Source of the DNA: JAJPXC01 sp964562375
GTDB taxonomy: Bacteria; Bacteroidota; Bacteroidia; Bacteroidales; Muribaculaceae
Direction: 5' to 3'
Assembly (NCBI GenBank): GCA_964562375.1
Contig: CAZLSW010000006.1
Location: 1 to 64,000, forward strand
DNA length: 64,000 bases
The notes beneath the pieces were generated by a model that saw nothing but the letters and a program-made list of their open reading frames with translations, ran no database searches and was not told where the DNA came from. Of the stretch, positions 49,788 to 58,448 are shown in pieces. A program made the position numbers and the translations under genes. The number at the start of each line of letters is the position of its first letter. Within the stretch, counting starts at the first letter, position 1.

Positions 49788-52052
49788 CTAGATGGTAAGG
49801 CGCAACGTGGCTCCATAACGTCGCGGTAATCCCCGTTGCAAGAACGAGTTGCCCATCGACTGAAAGTAGAACGTGGCGTAGCGCGTGCCTGTCAAGTTCT
49901 CGGCCCAACCTTGCAGCGACCACTCACGCCAATTGAGTGTCACCGAGGCTCCCAACAGCCCGTAGAACTTCTGCTCCACGGTGTTGGCCTCATCCCACGA
50001 TATCGGTCCCACGCCTCGCGCGTCCACCCCAAAGTCGAGCGAAAAGTCGTCAGATAGCGGCTGGTGGTAGGTCACGCCGCCAAAGAGAGTGTGCTCCGGG
50101 GCGTAGGGCACGCGGTTGCCGCGCATCTGGGCAATGCCGTTGTCGAAGTCGCGGAAACGGGCGTGCGTCCACCCGTAAGAGGCGTTCACGCGCCATCGCG
50201 ATGTGGGATGGTAAGTGGCCGATAACTCGCAGCCGTAGCTGTGGGTGCGCCCGGCGTTGGTCATGATGCGGCCCGTGGTGGTCCCCGCCGGGAACATCGT
50301 CAATTGCTGGTCGCGGCAGTCGATGAAGAAAGCGGCCGCTTGAAGCTCGAGACGCATGTCGTCGGTGGTCCAATGGGCGCCTACCTCGTAATTCCAACTC
50401 TTTTCGGGCTTGTAGCTCACAATCTGGTCGATGTCGTAGCCCATGTCAAAGCCCATTGTGGCCATCACCTGCTGCTGTAGCACGTCGGAAAACATCTGCG
50501 TGTTGTAACCTCCCGATTTATAGCCTTTTGCAATGGTAATGTACACGTTGTCGCTCGGCTTTGTCCCGAATTGATAGGACACCGAAAAGCGCGGCAGCAA
50601 CTCAAGGTCGTGGCGGTGAAGAGAGCCCGTATGGTCCATTGTTACAGGCACTTGGGCCAACAGCATCCCATTGGCGGCCAATCGGATAGAATAGCTTCCG
50701 TCGCAGAAAGAATGGTAATCGAGCATCGACCGCTCGAAATCTAAGCGCAGGCCCACGGCGGCGGTTAACTTCCCGAATTTCAGCTCACTACGATGGTAGG
50801 CGGCCACTCCCCACGCAGGGAGATGGAATTTCGAGCCAAGCAGAAACTCATCCTGGTCCCACGTCATCGGTCGCTCGGGGTTGTATTTGTTGTAATTGCC
50901 TGTGATTAAGCCCGATATGCCGTCCTCGAAGAAGGTGACCGGGGCCGACATCGACGTGCGGCGATAAAATCCGAACGCTCCCGCCATCCATGAGTATTGC
51001 CCAGCCTTACCCTTGGCGATAAAATCCTGAGTCACAGCCCATTCGTGGCGTATTTGCGAAAGGGTGAAATATTTCAGAGGCAAGAAGTCCTGGTCGAGGG
51101 TCATGCGGTCGTGGATGTACTGGAACGAGGAGATGGACGACAGCGTCACACCCGACGGCAGTCGCCAATTCACTGTAAATCCGTCGGTTACGCCATCACG
51201 CCGATAGTAGCAGGTATCGTTGTAGGCGATTTGACCCGTAGCTACCGATTGGTAGGGATACCCTCCTTGACGAGAGATCGACACGGCGGCTGTGTTCTCA
51301 ATATCCACATTATCAGATGGTTGCCATACAGTCTTCCACCTTGCCGAGCCTTGACGCTCCTTGTCGAGGCAACCGTTATTGTAGGCGTTGCGGAAAAAGC
51401 CGTTGGTTGTCGTGAAATAGGCTGAAAGGCTCATTGCCAAGGGATTACTGATGCGTTGGTAATGGCTGGCGCCTACCTTGAACGAGGTGCCGGAGCCTCC
51501 CTCCAACAGGACTCGCGTGCCTTGGAATCGCATTGGCGAAAGGGTGTAGATTGAGATTAGTCCGCCCATCGTATTACGCCCATACAGAGCACTTTGCGGT
51601 CCGCGCATCACCTCCACGCGCTCGATGTCCATCAGGTCGAAATCGTAGTTGTCCTTGTTCAAGAACGGCACGTTGTCGACCGTCAAGCCCACGGCCGGCT
51701 GGTCGATGCGGGCGCCTATGCCTCGGATGTAGATTGACGAGGTCATACGCGAGCCGTAATCGGGAATGTACAGGTTGGGCGACATTTCGCTCACCTGCTT
51801 CATCGTCACTACTCGGTATTCCTCCACCTCCTCGCGGTTCACCACGGTAGCGGCTACCGGTTCGGCCGCGAGCGACGCGCCTTGCTTGATGGCCGTCACC
51901 GACACCTCTCTCAATTCCTGTCCCTCAATTGAGTAGTCAAATCCCTCAGTGTCAATCCTTTCGCTGTGATATTGCACGGGTGCTGGCTCCTCGGCCCACA
52001 TGGCCAAGGCGCAGGCGATAAGCACCGATAAAGAAACAAGCAGTCGAAACAT
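49788..52052 (-). CDS. TonB-dependent outer-membrane receptor
   Basis: A 754-residue TonB-dependent receptor: signal peptide (to about residue 20), a TonB-box-like LREVSVTAI near residue 47, plug with MKQVSEMSPNLYIPDYGSR and RVEVMRGPQSALYGRNTMGG near 133-150, then a barrel ending in RRYGATLRLTI. It lacks the carboxypeptidase-regulatory domain of SusC proteins and has no SusD beside it, so it is more like a siderophore or vitamin receptor than a Sus transporter. The ligand is unknown; no Fur-like or riboswitch element is visible upstream. Confidence 0.9.
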   Translation of the reverse strand: MFRLLVSLSVLIACALAMWAEEPAPVQYHSERIDTEGFDYSIEGQELREVSVTAIKQGASLAAEPVAATVVNREEVEEYRVVTMKQVSEMSPNLYIPDYGSRMTSSIYIRGIGARIDQPAVGLTVDNVPFLNKDNYDFDLMDIERVEVMRGPQSALYGRNTMGGLISIYTLSPMRFQGTRVLLEGGSGTSFKVGASHYQRISNPLAMSLSAYFTTTNGFFRNAYNNGCLDKERQGSARWKTVWQPSDNVDIENTAAVSISRQGGYPYQSVATGQIAYNDTCYYRRDGVTDGFTVNWRLPSGVTLSSISSFQYIHDRMTLDQDFLPLKYFTLSQIRHEWAVTQDFIAKGKAGQYSWMAGAFGFYRRTSMSAPVTFFEDGISGLITGNYNKYNPERPMTWDQDEFLLGSKFHLPAWGVAAYHRSELKFGKLTAAVGLRLDFERSMLDYHSFCDGSYSIRLAANGMLLAQVPVTMDHTGSLHRHDLELLPRFSVSYQFGTKPSDNVYITIAKGYKSGGYNTQMFSDVLQQQVMATMGFDMGYDIDQIVSYKPEKSWNYEVGAHWTTDDMRLELQAAAFFIDCRDQQLTMFPAGTTTGRIMTNAGRTHSYGCELSATYHPTSRWRVNASYGWTHARFRDFDNGIAQMRGNRVPYAPEHTLFGGVTYHQPLSDDFSLDFGVDARGVGPISWDEANTVEQKFYGLLGASVTLNWREWSLQGWAENLTGTRYATFYFQSMGNSFLQRGLPRRYGATLRLTI

Positions 52053-52106
52053 ACCGCGAAATTACCCCAATCCCACGACCCCCGCAATCCCCATTTTTAG
52101 TGATTT

Positions 52107-52307
52107 TTAAGTGGGATGTCGGGCCGCGGTTAAGTAGGAAGTCCCGCCGTGTCGGCGGGACAGTATTCGTGTCGGGCCGGCACGGCCCGACATCCTACTT
52201 AAACACGGCGGGACAGTATTCGTGTCGGGCCGGCACGGCCCGACATCCTACTTAAACACGGCCCGACATCCTACTTAGCCCAGCTCGACATCCTTTCTAA
52301 CTTATTA
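52107..52307. repeat. REPIN-like repeat cluster upstream of the TonB receptor
   Basis: No gene lies in 52053-52367. A GTGG-headed half (52110) precedes a complete pair: AAGTAGGAA, hairpin 52141-52161, 9-base spacer, hairpin 52171-52191 and inverted tail TCCTACTTAA. A second copy lacking its first arm follows at an offset of 53 bases, then a third, shorter one, and a TCGACATCCTTTCTAAC end. This is the clearest example of the family. Confidence 0.92.
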
Positions 52308-52310
52308 GAT

Positions 52311-52340
52311 AAAAAAAGCAGCCTCCTGAGAGGCTGCTTT
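52311..52340 (-). terminator. Terminator of rpsO
   Basis: On the minus strand the stem AAAGCAGCCTC / GAGGCTGCTTT with a TCAG loop is followed by TTTTTTT. Placed 28 bases after the rpsO stop. Confidence 0.9.
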
Positions 52341-52367
52341 CTGATGGGATGGGACGTCCGCTGGGGA

Positions 52368-52643
52368 TTACTTGCGGATGCCGAGCTCCTTCTGCGCGAT
52401 GATGGCGCGGTAGCGGTTGATGTCCTTGCGGATCAAGTAGTCGAGCAAGCGACGACGCTTACCTACCAAAGCCTTCAAGGCGCGTGCGGTGCTATAATCT
52501 TTGTGATTTGACTTCAGGTGGTCAGTCAAATGAGCGATACGGACCGAGAATAATGCAATCTGCGCTTCAGGTGAGCCAGTGTCAGTCTTGCCCTTACCGT
52601 ATTTCTCAAAGATTTCTGCTTTTTCGTCAGAGCTGAGATGCAT
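52368..52643 (-). CDS. rpsO: 30S ribosomal protein S15
   Basis: A 91-residue protein binding 16S rRNA helix 22. KTDTGSPEAQIALFSVRIAHL and LVGKRRRLLDYL are the family signatures. Monocistronic, with its own promoter and terminator. No pnp gene is adjacent. Confidence 0.97.
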   Translation of the reverse strand: MHLSSDEKAEIFEKYGKGKTDTGSPEAQIALFSVRIAHLTDHLKSNHKDYSTARALKALVGKRRRLLDYLIRKDINRYRAIIAQKELGIRK

Positions 52644-52687
52644 GTCTGAGATTGATATTTAAATGTTTATAATAAAATTTAGCGGTG

Positions 52688-52719
52688 CAAAGGTAGTAAT
52701 TATATTTTTCACGCGCAAA
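52688..52719 (-). promoter_or_regulatory. Promoter of rpsO
   Basis: On the minus strand TTTG (52716-52719), 20-base spacer, TACCTTTG (52688-52695): a perfect consensus. The leader is about 40 bases. Confidence 0.8.
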
Positions 52720-52795
52720 TCTTTCGCGATTTTTGCGCTGAAATGAGCTGTGATACAAATCTTTTGATTAATTTCGCGCATAATACAGCTATTGT

Positions 52796-53212
52796 ATGGC
52801 AGAAGAAAAGACAACAATAGAGAACCCCGAAGGGAGCGTTCGAGCCGTTCCAAGCGACGAAACGTTGGCTCAAAAAGCCGAAACCGCAATCGACAAGGCT
52901 TCGGAGGAGGCAAAAGAGGCCGTCGAGGAATTGCGCGACTGCCGCAAGCCTAATCGGCTGGCGCGCTGGGCGTTCGGCTTGGCTTTGGCGTCCTGGATGA
53001 TTTTCATCGTGAGCGCGTTTTTGCCGCTCGCCGCAAGCTGGTGGTTCGGGCCGCTGGCCGGTTTGATCGCTTTGGTGGCGTTCGTTATGGGGTTGGTGTC
53101 GCTTCGCAAGCCGCCGCGCAACCTCGCCACGGGCGCCTTGGTGTTCTCGGGTGTTATCATCATCATTTTCGTGATTATTTTCATTGTGGCTCACATGATC
53201 AAAAATCTGTAA
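52796..53212 (+). CDS. Small two-helix membrane protein
   Basis: A 138-residue protein with a charged N-terminal half (EEKTTIENPEG, TAIDKASEEAKEAVEEL) followed by two to three membrane helices (FGLALASWMIFIVSAFLPL; LAGLIALVAFVMGLVSL; GALVFSGVIIIIFVIIFIV). It resembles DUF4190-type proteins, whose function is unknown. The start is the first ATG after the divergent rpsO promoter. It may be cotranscribed with the next gene (44-base gap). Confidence 0.7.
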   Translation: MAEEKTTIENPEGSVRAVPSDETLAQKAETAIDKASEEAKEAVEELRDCRKPNRLARWAFGLALASWMIFIVSAFLPLAASWWFGPLAGLIALVAFVMGLVSLRKPPRNLATGALVFSGVIIIIFVIIFIVAHMIKNL

Positions 53213-53256
53213 TCCACGCATAACCAATAGTATAAACCATTCATTATCTTCAAGTT

Positions 53257-53676
53257 ATGAAAAGATTGTTACTTGCTTTGGCATTAGTGCTTGGCCTCTC
53301 GGCAGCCGCTCAAACACGCGCCGACATCGAGGCCTCCATCAAGAAAATGGAATCGCCCTCCACGCCTTGCAACCAAGGTGCCGAGCCCTTCAAGCAGTTT
53401 ATCGCTCAATTCTCCACCGACGCCGATTTCATGACCTCTCGACTGAAACTGAGCGACGCCCAGCGCGAGAAATACGCCGACATCCTCAAGCCTGAGACAT
53501 TCAAGGCAATGGGTCCCGAGGAGCGCGACGGCGAGGAGTATTATCAGGCTTGGGGCGAGATGCAATATGGCCAGGCTTACCTCGATTGCGGCTGGGTGGA
53601 CTCGTTCTCGGAGTACACCATGGAGTTCAAGCGTCTCGACGGCAAGTGGTACCTTGCCAAAATCGTAGTGGAGTAA
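53257..53676 (+). CDS. Secreted small protein, possibly DUF4348-like
   Basis: A 139-residue protein with a signal peptide (MKRLLLALALVLGLSAAAQ). The pattern FKQFIAQFSTDADFMTSRLKL followed by YTMEFKRLDGKWYLAKIV recalls DUF4348-type Bacteroidota proteins, similar to NTF2-like folds, but I am not sure of the family. No catalytic motif is visible. It is seven bases before aroE. Confidence 0.6.
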   Translation: MKRLLLALALVLGLSAAAQTRADIEASIKKMESPSTPCNQGAEPFKQFIAQFSTDADFMTSRLKLSDAQREKYADILKPETFKAMGPEERDGEEYYQAWGEMQYGQAYLDCGWVDSFSEYTMEFKRLDGKWYLAKIVVE

Positions 53677-53682
53677 ACCCCT

Positions 53683-54444
53683 ATGGCAACCCGCCAACCC
53701 GAGCGCCTTTACGGCCTCATCGGATATCCTCTGGGTCACTCTTGGTCGCAAAACTACTTCAACCAGAAGTTTGACGCCGAGGGTATCGACGCTCGCTACG
53801 TCAACTTCGAGATTCCCGACATCGGCGACTTTATGGAGGTGATCGATGAGTACCCCAATCTACAGGGACTCAACGTCACCATCCCCTACAAGGAGCTGAT
53901 TATCCCTTACATGAACGAGATGGACCCCGACGCCAAGGAGATTGGCGCCGTCAACGTCATCAAATTCATCCGCGGCAAGGGCGAAAATATCAAATTCAAG
54001 GGCTACAACAGCGATATCATCGGGTTTACCGACTCGATCAAACCGCTGTTGCGTCCTTGCCATAAAAAAGCGTTGATTCTCGGCACGGGTGGCGCCGCCA
54101 AAGCCGTGCGTCAGGGATTGGTCAACCTTGGCATCGAGCCTATATATGTGTCCCGCACCAAGCAGGACGACCGCCTCACCTACGACGAGCTCACTCCCGA
54201 GGTGATGGACTCCCACAAGGTGATTGTCAACTGTACGCCCCTGGGCATGTACCCCCACACCGACGAGTGCCCGCCCATCCCCTACGACCTGATCTCGCCC
54301 GAGCACCTGTGCTACGACTTGCTCTACAACCCCGACGTGACGTTGTTCATGAAACGGGCACGCGAGCGCGGGGCTGAGGTGAAAAACGGCCTCGAGATGT
54401 TGCTGTTGCAAGCGTTCGCCGCTTGGCTGATTTGGAACTCGTAA
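53683..54444 (+). CDS. aroE: Shikimate dehydrogenase
   Basis: A 253-residue NADP-dependent enzyme reducing 3-dehydroshikimate in the aromatic amino-acid pathway. YPLGHSWSQNYFNQKF binds shikimate, NVTIPYKE carries the catalytic Lys70, and LILGTGGAAKAVRQGL is the dinucleotide loop. Length is canonical. It starts six bases after the preceding small gene. Confidence 0.96.
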   Translation: MATRQPERLYGLIGYPLGHSWSQNYFNQKFDAEGIDARYVNFEIPDIGDFMEVIDEYPNLQGLNVTIPYKELIIPYMNEMDPDAKEIGAVNVIKFIRGKGENIKFKGYNSDIIGFTDSIKPLLRPCHKKALILGTGGAAKAVRQGLVNLGIEPIYVSRTKQDDRLTYDELTPEVMDSHKVIVNCTPLGMYPHTDECPPIPYDLISPEHLCYDLLYNPDVTLFMKRARERGAEVKNGLEMLLLQAFAAWLIWNS

Positions 54445-54475
54445 CGCCACTGCTCAACGCGTAAGAATCCATCCC

Positions 54476-56215
54476 ATGCGTCCCCCGTGGAACCAGGCAC
54501 CATTGATGCCCGTCGCCATATCCCTGGCGGCGGGCATCGCCGTTTATGGTGCTGTCCCCTGGTGGGGGATAGCGGGGCTTTTAGGGCTTATGGGGCTTAT
54601 GGGGCTTATGGGGCTTATAAGGCATATAGGGATTATGGGAAAGCTGCCGTGGGTAGTGGCGCTCGCTTTTACGCTGGGCTGGATACTGGCGTGGGTGGAT
54701 GACGTCCCCTGTCCACAGTTGCCTACCGAGGAGATGGAGCTGCGAGGCGTAGTGCTGAGGGTCAACGAGGGGGAAAGCGGCCGCTCGATGCTCGTGCGTG
54801 GCTCGGGGATGGTGACTCACGTCACCACCACTACTTTCCTGCCGCCGCTGTCGGTGGGGGATTCGGTATCGGTGAGGGCTAAGTTCTCCCAGCCTGAGTA
54901 CACCACCTTTTTGCCCGACGAGACGACCTTAGAGCAGTATCATTGGCGCAACCGTGTTGTGGCCACAGCCTACGTCACCCCCCGCCACCTCAATCGCATA
55001 GGCCGCGACCCCTCGCTGTGGGCCAAAATGGCAGCTTGGAGGTCGTCGTTGGTGGATAGGTTGTTGTTGTCGCCCCTCGACGAGGGGACCTCGCGGATGC
55101 TGGCGGCGGTGCTACTGGGCGACCGCACCCATCTCGACCCGGATACGCAGCCTCGTTACGCGGCCGCCGGGGTGGTCCATGTGTTGGCGCTGAGTGGCAC
55201 TCACGTGGGCGTGCTGGCGATGATTGTAGGAGCAGTGTTGCTGGCCGTTTTCGGAGTCAAGGGACGACGATGGAAAGCCGCCGCTCTGATCGCTTTGCTG
55301 TGGATTTACGCGGCTTTAACCGGCTTTTCGCCATCGGTGACGCGCTCGGTGCTGATGGCCTCGTTGGCTTGCGGGGCGGTGATGTTGGGAAGGGTAAATT
55401 CGGGTTTCAACGCTCTTTGCTTGGCGGCGATTGTGTTGCTAATCATCGATCCCCGAAGTCTTTACGACGCGGGAGCGCAACTTTCGTTCGCGGCCGTGGC
55501 TGGATTGCTTCTCTTCAGCGCTTGGTGGTGGCGTTTGGAGATACACTCGCGTTGGATTAGAGCCGCGGGAGCCGCGGTGGGAGTGCCGATGGCCGCTATG
55601 GCCGCAACGGCATTGTTGGCGGTGTGGCATTTTCACCAGTTGCCGCTGTGCTTTTTGGTCTCCAACTTGCTGATTACCTTTTTGTTGCCGTGGTTTATCG
55701 GAGCTGGGGTGTTAGTGCTGATTTTCGATGCTACGGGAGGTGTGCCCGTATGTCTTTCCAGGGTCACCGATTGGCTTTACCAGGGCATTGACCATGCGGC
55801 ATCGCTCGTGGCAGGAGTGCCTGAAGGGGTTGTTACGGGCCTCTACCCATCGGCAACACTCCTTTGGACTATAGCAGCGGTGGCTATAGTCCTGATAATT
55901 TGGGCGGTAGATCGCCGGAAAGGGTGGGGCTTCGCCACGGTGGGAGCTTGCTTGGCATTGCTGGTCGCTGTCTTGGTAGAGCCGACAGTGAGCGCCGACG
56001 ACGAGCTTTACACCGTCGACCGCAATCATCGCGTCGATATCCTCCATCGCCACGCCGACACTCTCCACATCTACACCACAGCGCGCCCCGGTGATATCCG
56101 TGATATCGCCCACGAAGCCCGGTTTCGCTACCAGCATTACCTGGCCAAGCGAAAGATCAAATGTATAATAGTGTCTCCGACAGATACCACCTATTTTTTG
56201 AGGATGGAGAAGTAG
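54476..56215 (+). CDS. ComEC/Rec2-family DNA-uptake channel protein
   Basis: A 579-residue membrane protein: helices near residues 10-75, an extracytoplasmic domain to about 190 (DUF4131/OB-like), then the Competence domain with the signature VVHVLALSGTHVGVLAMIVG near 232 and PSVTRSVLMASLACGAVM near 283. The metallo-beta-lactamase domain of long ComECs is missing, as in most Bacteroidota members. Near residue 37 a LMGLMGLMGLI run is encoded by a nearly perfect repeat of GGGGCTTAT (54580-54625). Its 3' end overlaps the convergent DUF4919 gene by 25 bases. Confidence 0.85.
   Translation: MRPPWNQAPLMPVAISLAAGIAVYGAVPWWGIAGLLGLMGLMGLMGLIRHIGIMGKLPWVVALAFTLGWILAWVDDVPCPQLPTEEMELRGVVLRVNEGESGRSMLVRGSGMVTHVTTTTFLPPLSVGDSVSVRAKFSQPEYTTFLPDETTLEQYHWRNRVVATAYVTPRHLNRIGRDPSLWAKMAAWRSSLVDRLLLSPLDEGTSRMLAAVLLGDRTHLDPDTQPRYAAAGVVHVLALSGTHVGVLAMIVGAVLLAVFGVKGRRWKAAALIALLWIYAALTGFSPSVTRSVLMASLACGAVMLGRVNSGFNALCLAAIVLLIIDPRSLYDAGAQLSFAAVAGLLLFSAWWWRLEIHSRWIRAAGAAVGVPMAAMAATALLAVWHFHQLPLCFLVSNLLITFLLPWFIGAGVLVLIFDATGGVPVCLSRVTDWLYQGIDHAASLVAGVPEGVVTGLYPSATLLWTIAAVAIVLIIWAVDRRKGWGFATVGACLALLVAVLVEPTVSADDELYTVDRNHRVDILHRHADTLHIYTTARPGDIRDIAHEARFRYQHYLAKRKIKCIIVSPTDTTYFLRMEK
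54577..54632. repeat. GGGGCTTAT tandem repeat inside comEC
   Basis: About five units of GGGCTTATG encode the LMGLMGLMG membrane segment. Nine-base units preserve both the frame and hydrophobicity. Confidence 0.85.
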
Positions 56216-56808
56216 AGGATGACAGGATCGGGTGTCTCGTTCATTTTTACCTTAACGGCGTCGAGCCCCTGGATGGTGGTGCGTTCTATAATCTCGTTGA
56301 CCCGCAGCACGTTACGCAGCCAGCGAGCCTCATCGTCGGGGCTGTGGAGCACCCATGGCGACTCAGGAGTCAGTCCCATTCCCGAGGCCATAATAGCGTC
56401 CTGCAACATCCAGTAGCGGTTGCGGTAGGTATCGGCCTTGGCCTGTGAAAGTCCGTCGACCTGCGTGGCGGCCGTTAATGCCTTGATGGTGAGGTCGAGA
56501 GAGCAGGGGTCGGAGGTCAACGCCTGCTCGGCCATGAGCAGCACGCGTGGCCAGTCGGTTGAGGCGTAAGCGCGGTCCAATGCTGGGAACTCGGCGTCGG
56601 GGTTGAAGTCGGGACCGCACGCCGAGCCGTAGTACACCAGGCATTTCTCGTTGATAGTGAGGGTGGTGTCACCAACGAGGAAACGGTTGGTCAAGGCTGT
56701 GAAGCGTGCCTGGTCGGCGTTGACCGAGTCGCAGATGGCGGCCAGGTCGACCTTGGCTGAGGCGGAAATAGCAAGGGCGAGGAAAAGTATAGTGAGAGTT
56801 TTCTTCAT
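56191..56808 (-). CDS. DUF4919 secreted protein
   Basis: A 205-residue exported protein (signal peptide MKKTLTILFLALAISASA) of the Bacteroidota DUF4919 family, with the characteristic YYGSACGPDFNPDAEFPALD near residue 60 and SPWVLHSPDDEARWLRNVL near 152. Function unknown. Its end overlaps the convergent comEC gene by 25 bases. Confidence 0.85.
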   Translation of the reverse strand: MKKTLTILFLALAISASAKVDLAAICDSVNADQARFTALTNRFLVGDTTLTINEKCLVYYGSACGPDFNPDAEFPALDRAYASTDWPRVLLMAEQALTSDPCSLDLTIKALTAATQVDGLSQAKADTYRNRYWMLQDAIMASGMGLTPESPWVLHSPDDEARWLRNVLRVNEIIERTTIQGLDAVKVKMNETPDPVILYFSILKK

Positions 56809-56825
56809 ATAACTTGATTCTATAG

Positions 56826-56995
56826 AGAGGTGGCTCCGCCACCATGTAATCTGTAGGGTTGCGCTTTACCCCAAGCTAAAGCATGGGGTTACGTAGAGAA
56901 GGATGGCTACGCCATCTCTTGAGGGAGCTGTCCGTCGGGACGGCGGGACGTCCTGTCTAACTGTCCCGCCGACACGACGGGACGTCCTACTTAGC
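56826..56995. repeat. Hairpins and REP-like repeats between DUF4919 and phoA
   Basis: Two related hairpins, GGTGGCTCCGCCACC (56828-56842) and GATGGCTACGCCATC (56912-56926), and ACCCCAAGC...GCATGGGGT between them, followed by REP-like copies at 56929-56950 and 56963-56993 (tail GTCCTACTTA). No gene lies here. Confidence 0.8.
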
Positions 56996-57004
56996 GTGGC
57001 TGGC

Positions 57005-58387
57005 TTATTTGACGGCGTCGAGGATGCGGGAGGGGATGTCGATGTTGTTGTTGAGGCGGGCAAACTGCTCCGAGCCTACGCCGATGGCGTAGACGGGAAC
57101 GGGGTTGCCGGTGTGGCTCGTGGTGGTCCAGCCGATGCCGGTGGCCGCGTCGAGCACGTCAAACACCTCCACCGCGAACGCGTTGAACGAGTTGTACAAC
57201 GTCTTCTGGTCCTCGCTGTTGCGCATCTCGAACGTCTGCTCGAATTTTTCCTTAAGTGCCTGCTCTTGTTTCTCGCTCACGGGAACGCCCTTCCAAAAGC
57301 CGAACTTTTCCTCCAACATCTTGCGCATATCGTCCCATGTGAACACGCGGCGCGACTTGAGGATGGCCTTGCACTGGTCGGAAAACTCGTCCTTCGACAT
57401 GCGCTGGTAGTCGATGTATTCAAGGTGGGCTTGATACTTAAGGTGCTGATTACCAAGGGCCATGCCGCCGGTGTCGTGGTCGGCGGTGACCACGATCAGC
57501 GTCTCGTCGGGGTGTTGTAGGTAGAAGTCGTAGGCCACCTGCAGCGCCTCGTTGAAGTTGACGATCTCCTTGATCACGGCGCCGCCGTCGTTGGCGTGTG
57601 CCGCATGGTCGATGTTGCCACCCTCGATCATCATGAAGAATTTGTCGGGCGACAGTTTCTCCAAGTGGCTGAGACACTGGCGGGTAATCTCGGGGAGAGT
57701 CAATGCTCCGGGAATGGAGTCGATGGTGTAGCCGATGTTGGAGATACGGGTTGAATCGGGGCTGAGCAGGAAAATTTTGTCGGTCGTGACCGAAGAAATG
57801 GCCTCGGAGCCTCTCACCACTGAGTAACCGCTCTTTTGGAGCACCTCGTAGAGGTCGGTGGGGTTACCTTTCTTGTCGACCGTACCGCGCAGGTTGCTGC
57901 CAGCGAGGAACTCATATCCGCTCTCGGCCGCCTGCTTGCCAATCTCGTAATACATTGAGCGAGAGGGCACATGGGCGAAGAACGCGCCGGGGGTGGCGTC
58001 GTCGGGGTACACCGAGGTGCAGATACCTATGCCGTAACCGTCGCGCTGGAGCACCTTGGCCATCGATTCAACGGCGGTGGTGTCCGGGGTGACTCCCAGG
58101 TAGTTGTTGTTGGTCTTGTGACCCGTGGAGAGGGCTGTGCCGGCGGCTGCCGAGTCGGTCACGGGCGACGACGCGCTGTAGGTCATCGACATGCCCACGA
58201 CGGGGAATCGCATCATCAGCAAAGGCTCGGAGGACTTGCGCACCTCGCGGTTGTAGGTCTCGGCGGCCATCACGTGGCCCATGCCCATGCCATCGCCTAT
58301 AAAATAGAAGATATAGCGCGGAGCCGCGGCCCAGGAGGCCATTGACGCCAATAGGGCGACAGTTGTAAAAAGCTTTCTTATTCTCAT
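57005..58387 (-). CDS. phoA: Alkaline phosphatase
   Basis: A 460-residue secreted phosphatase (signal peptide to about residue 20). Active site: IGDGMGMGHV with metal Asp31 and PVTDSAAAGTALSTG with the nucleophile Ser78. Further metal ligands are in EGGNIDHAAHAND near 255 and VTADHDTGG near 302. The family is the PhoA-type, hydrolysing phosphomonoesters in the periplasm. No PHO box could be identified. Confidence 0.93.
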   Translation of the reverse strand: MRIRKLFTTVALLASMASWAAAPRYIFYFIGDGMGMGHVMAAETYNREVRKSSEPLLMMRFPVVGMSMTYSASSPVTDSAAAGTALSTGHKTNNNYLGVTPDTTAVESMAKVLQRDGYGIGICTSVYPDDATPGAFFAHVPSRSMYYEIGKQAAESGYEFLAGSNLRGTVDKKGNPTDLYEVLQKSGYSVVRGSEAISSVTTDKIFLLSPDSTRISNIGYTIDSIPGALTLPEITRQCLSHLEKLSPDKFFMMIEGGNIDHAAHANDGGAVIKEIVNFNEALQVAYDFYLQHPDETLIVVTADHDTGGMALGNQHLKYQAHLEYIDYQRMSKDEFSDQCKAILKSRRVFTWDDMRKMLEEKFGFWKGVPVSEKQEQALKEKFEQTFEMRNSEDQKTLYNSFNAFAVEVFDVLDAATGIGWTTTSHTGNPVPVYAIGVGSEQFARLNNNIDIPSRILDAVK

Positions 58388-58401
58388 ATCGCTAAAATCG
58401 T

Positions 58402-58441
58402 AATTATCGGAAATCCCGGAAATCCCGAGATTCCCGAGATA
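58402..58441. repeat. GGAAATCCC repeats between phoA and the M13 peptidase
   Basis: GGAAATCCCGGAAATCCCGA followed by GATTCCCGAGA, four near-palindromic units in the 61-base gap. Confidence 0.8.
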
Positions 58442-58448
58442 ATTAAAA

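Noticed and set aside
52107..52307. Insertion sequence remnant
   Set aside because: No transposase fragment and no long terminal inverted repeats; the structure fits paired REP hairpins instead.
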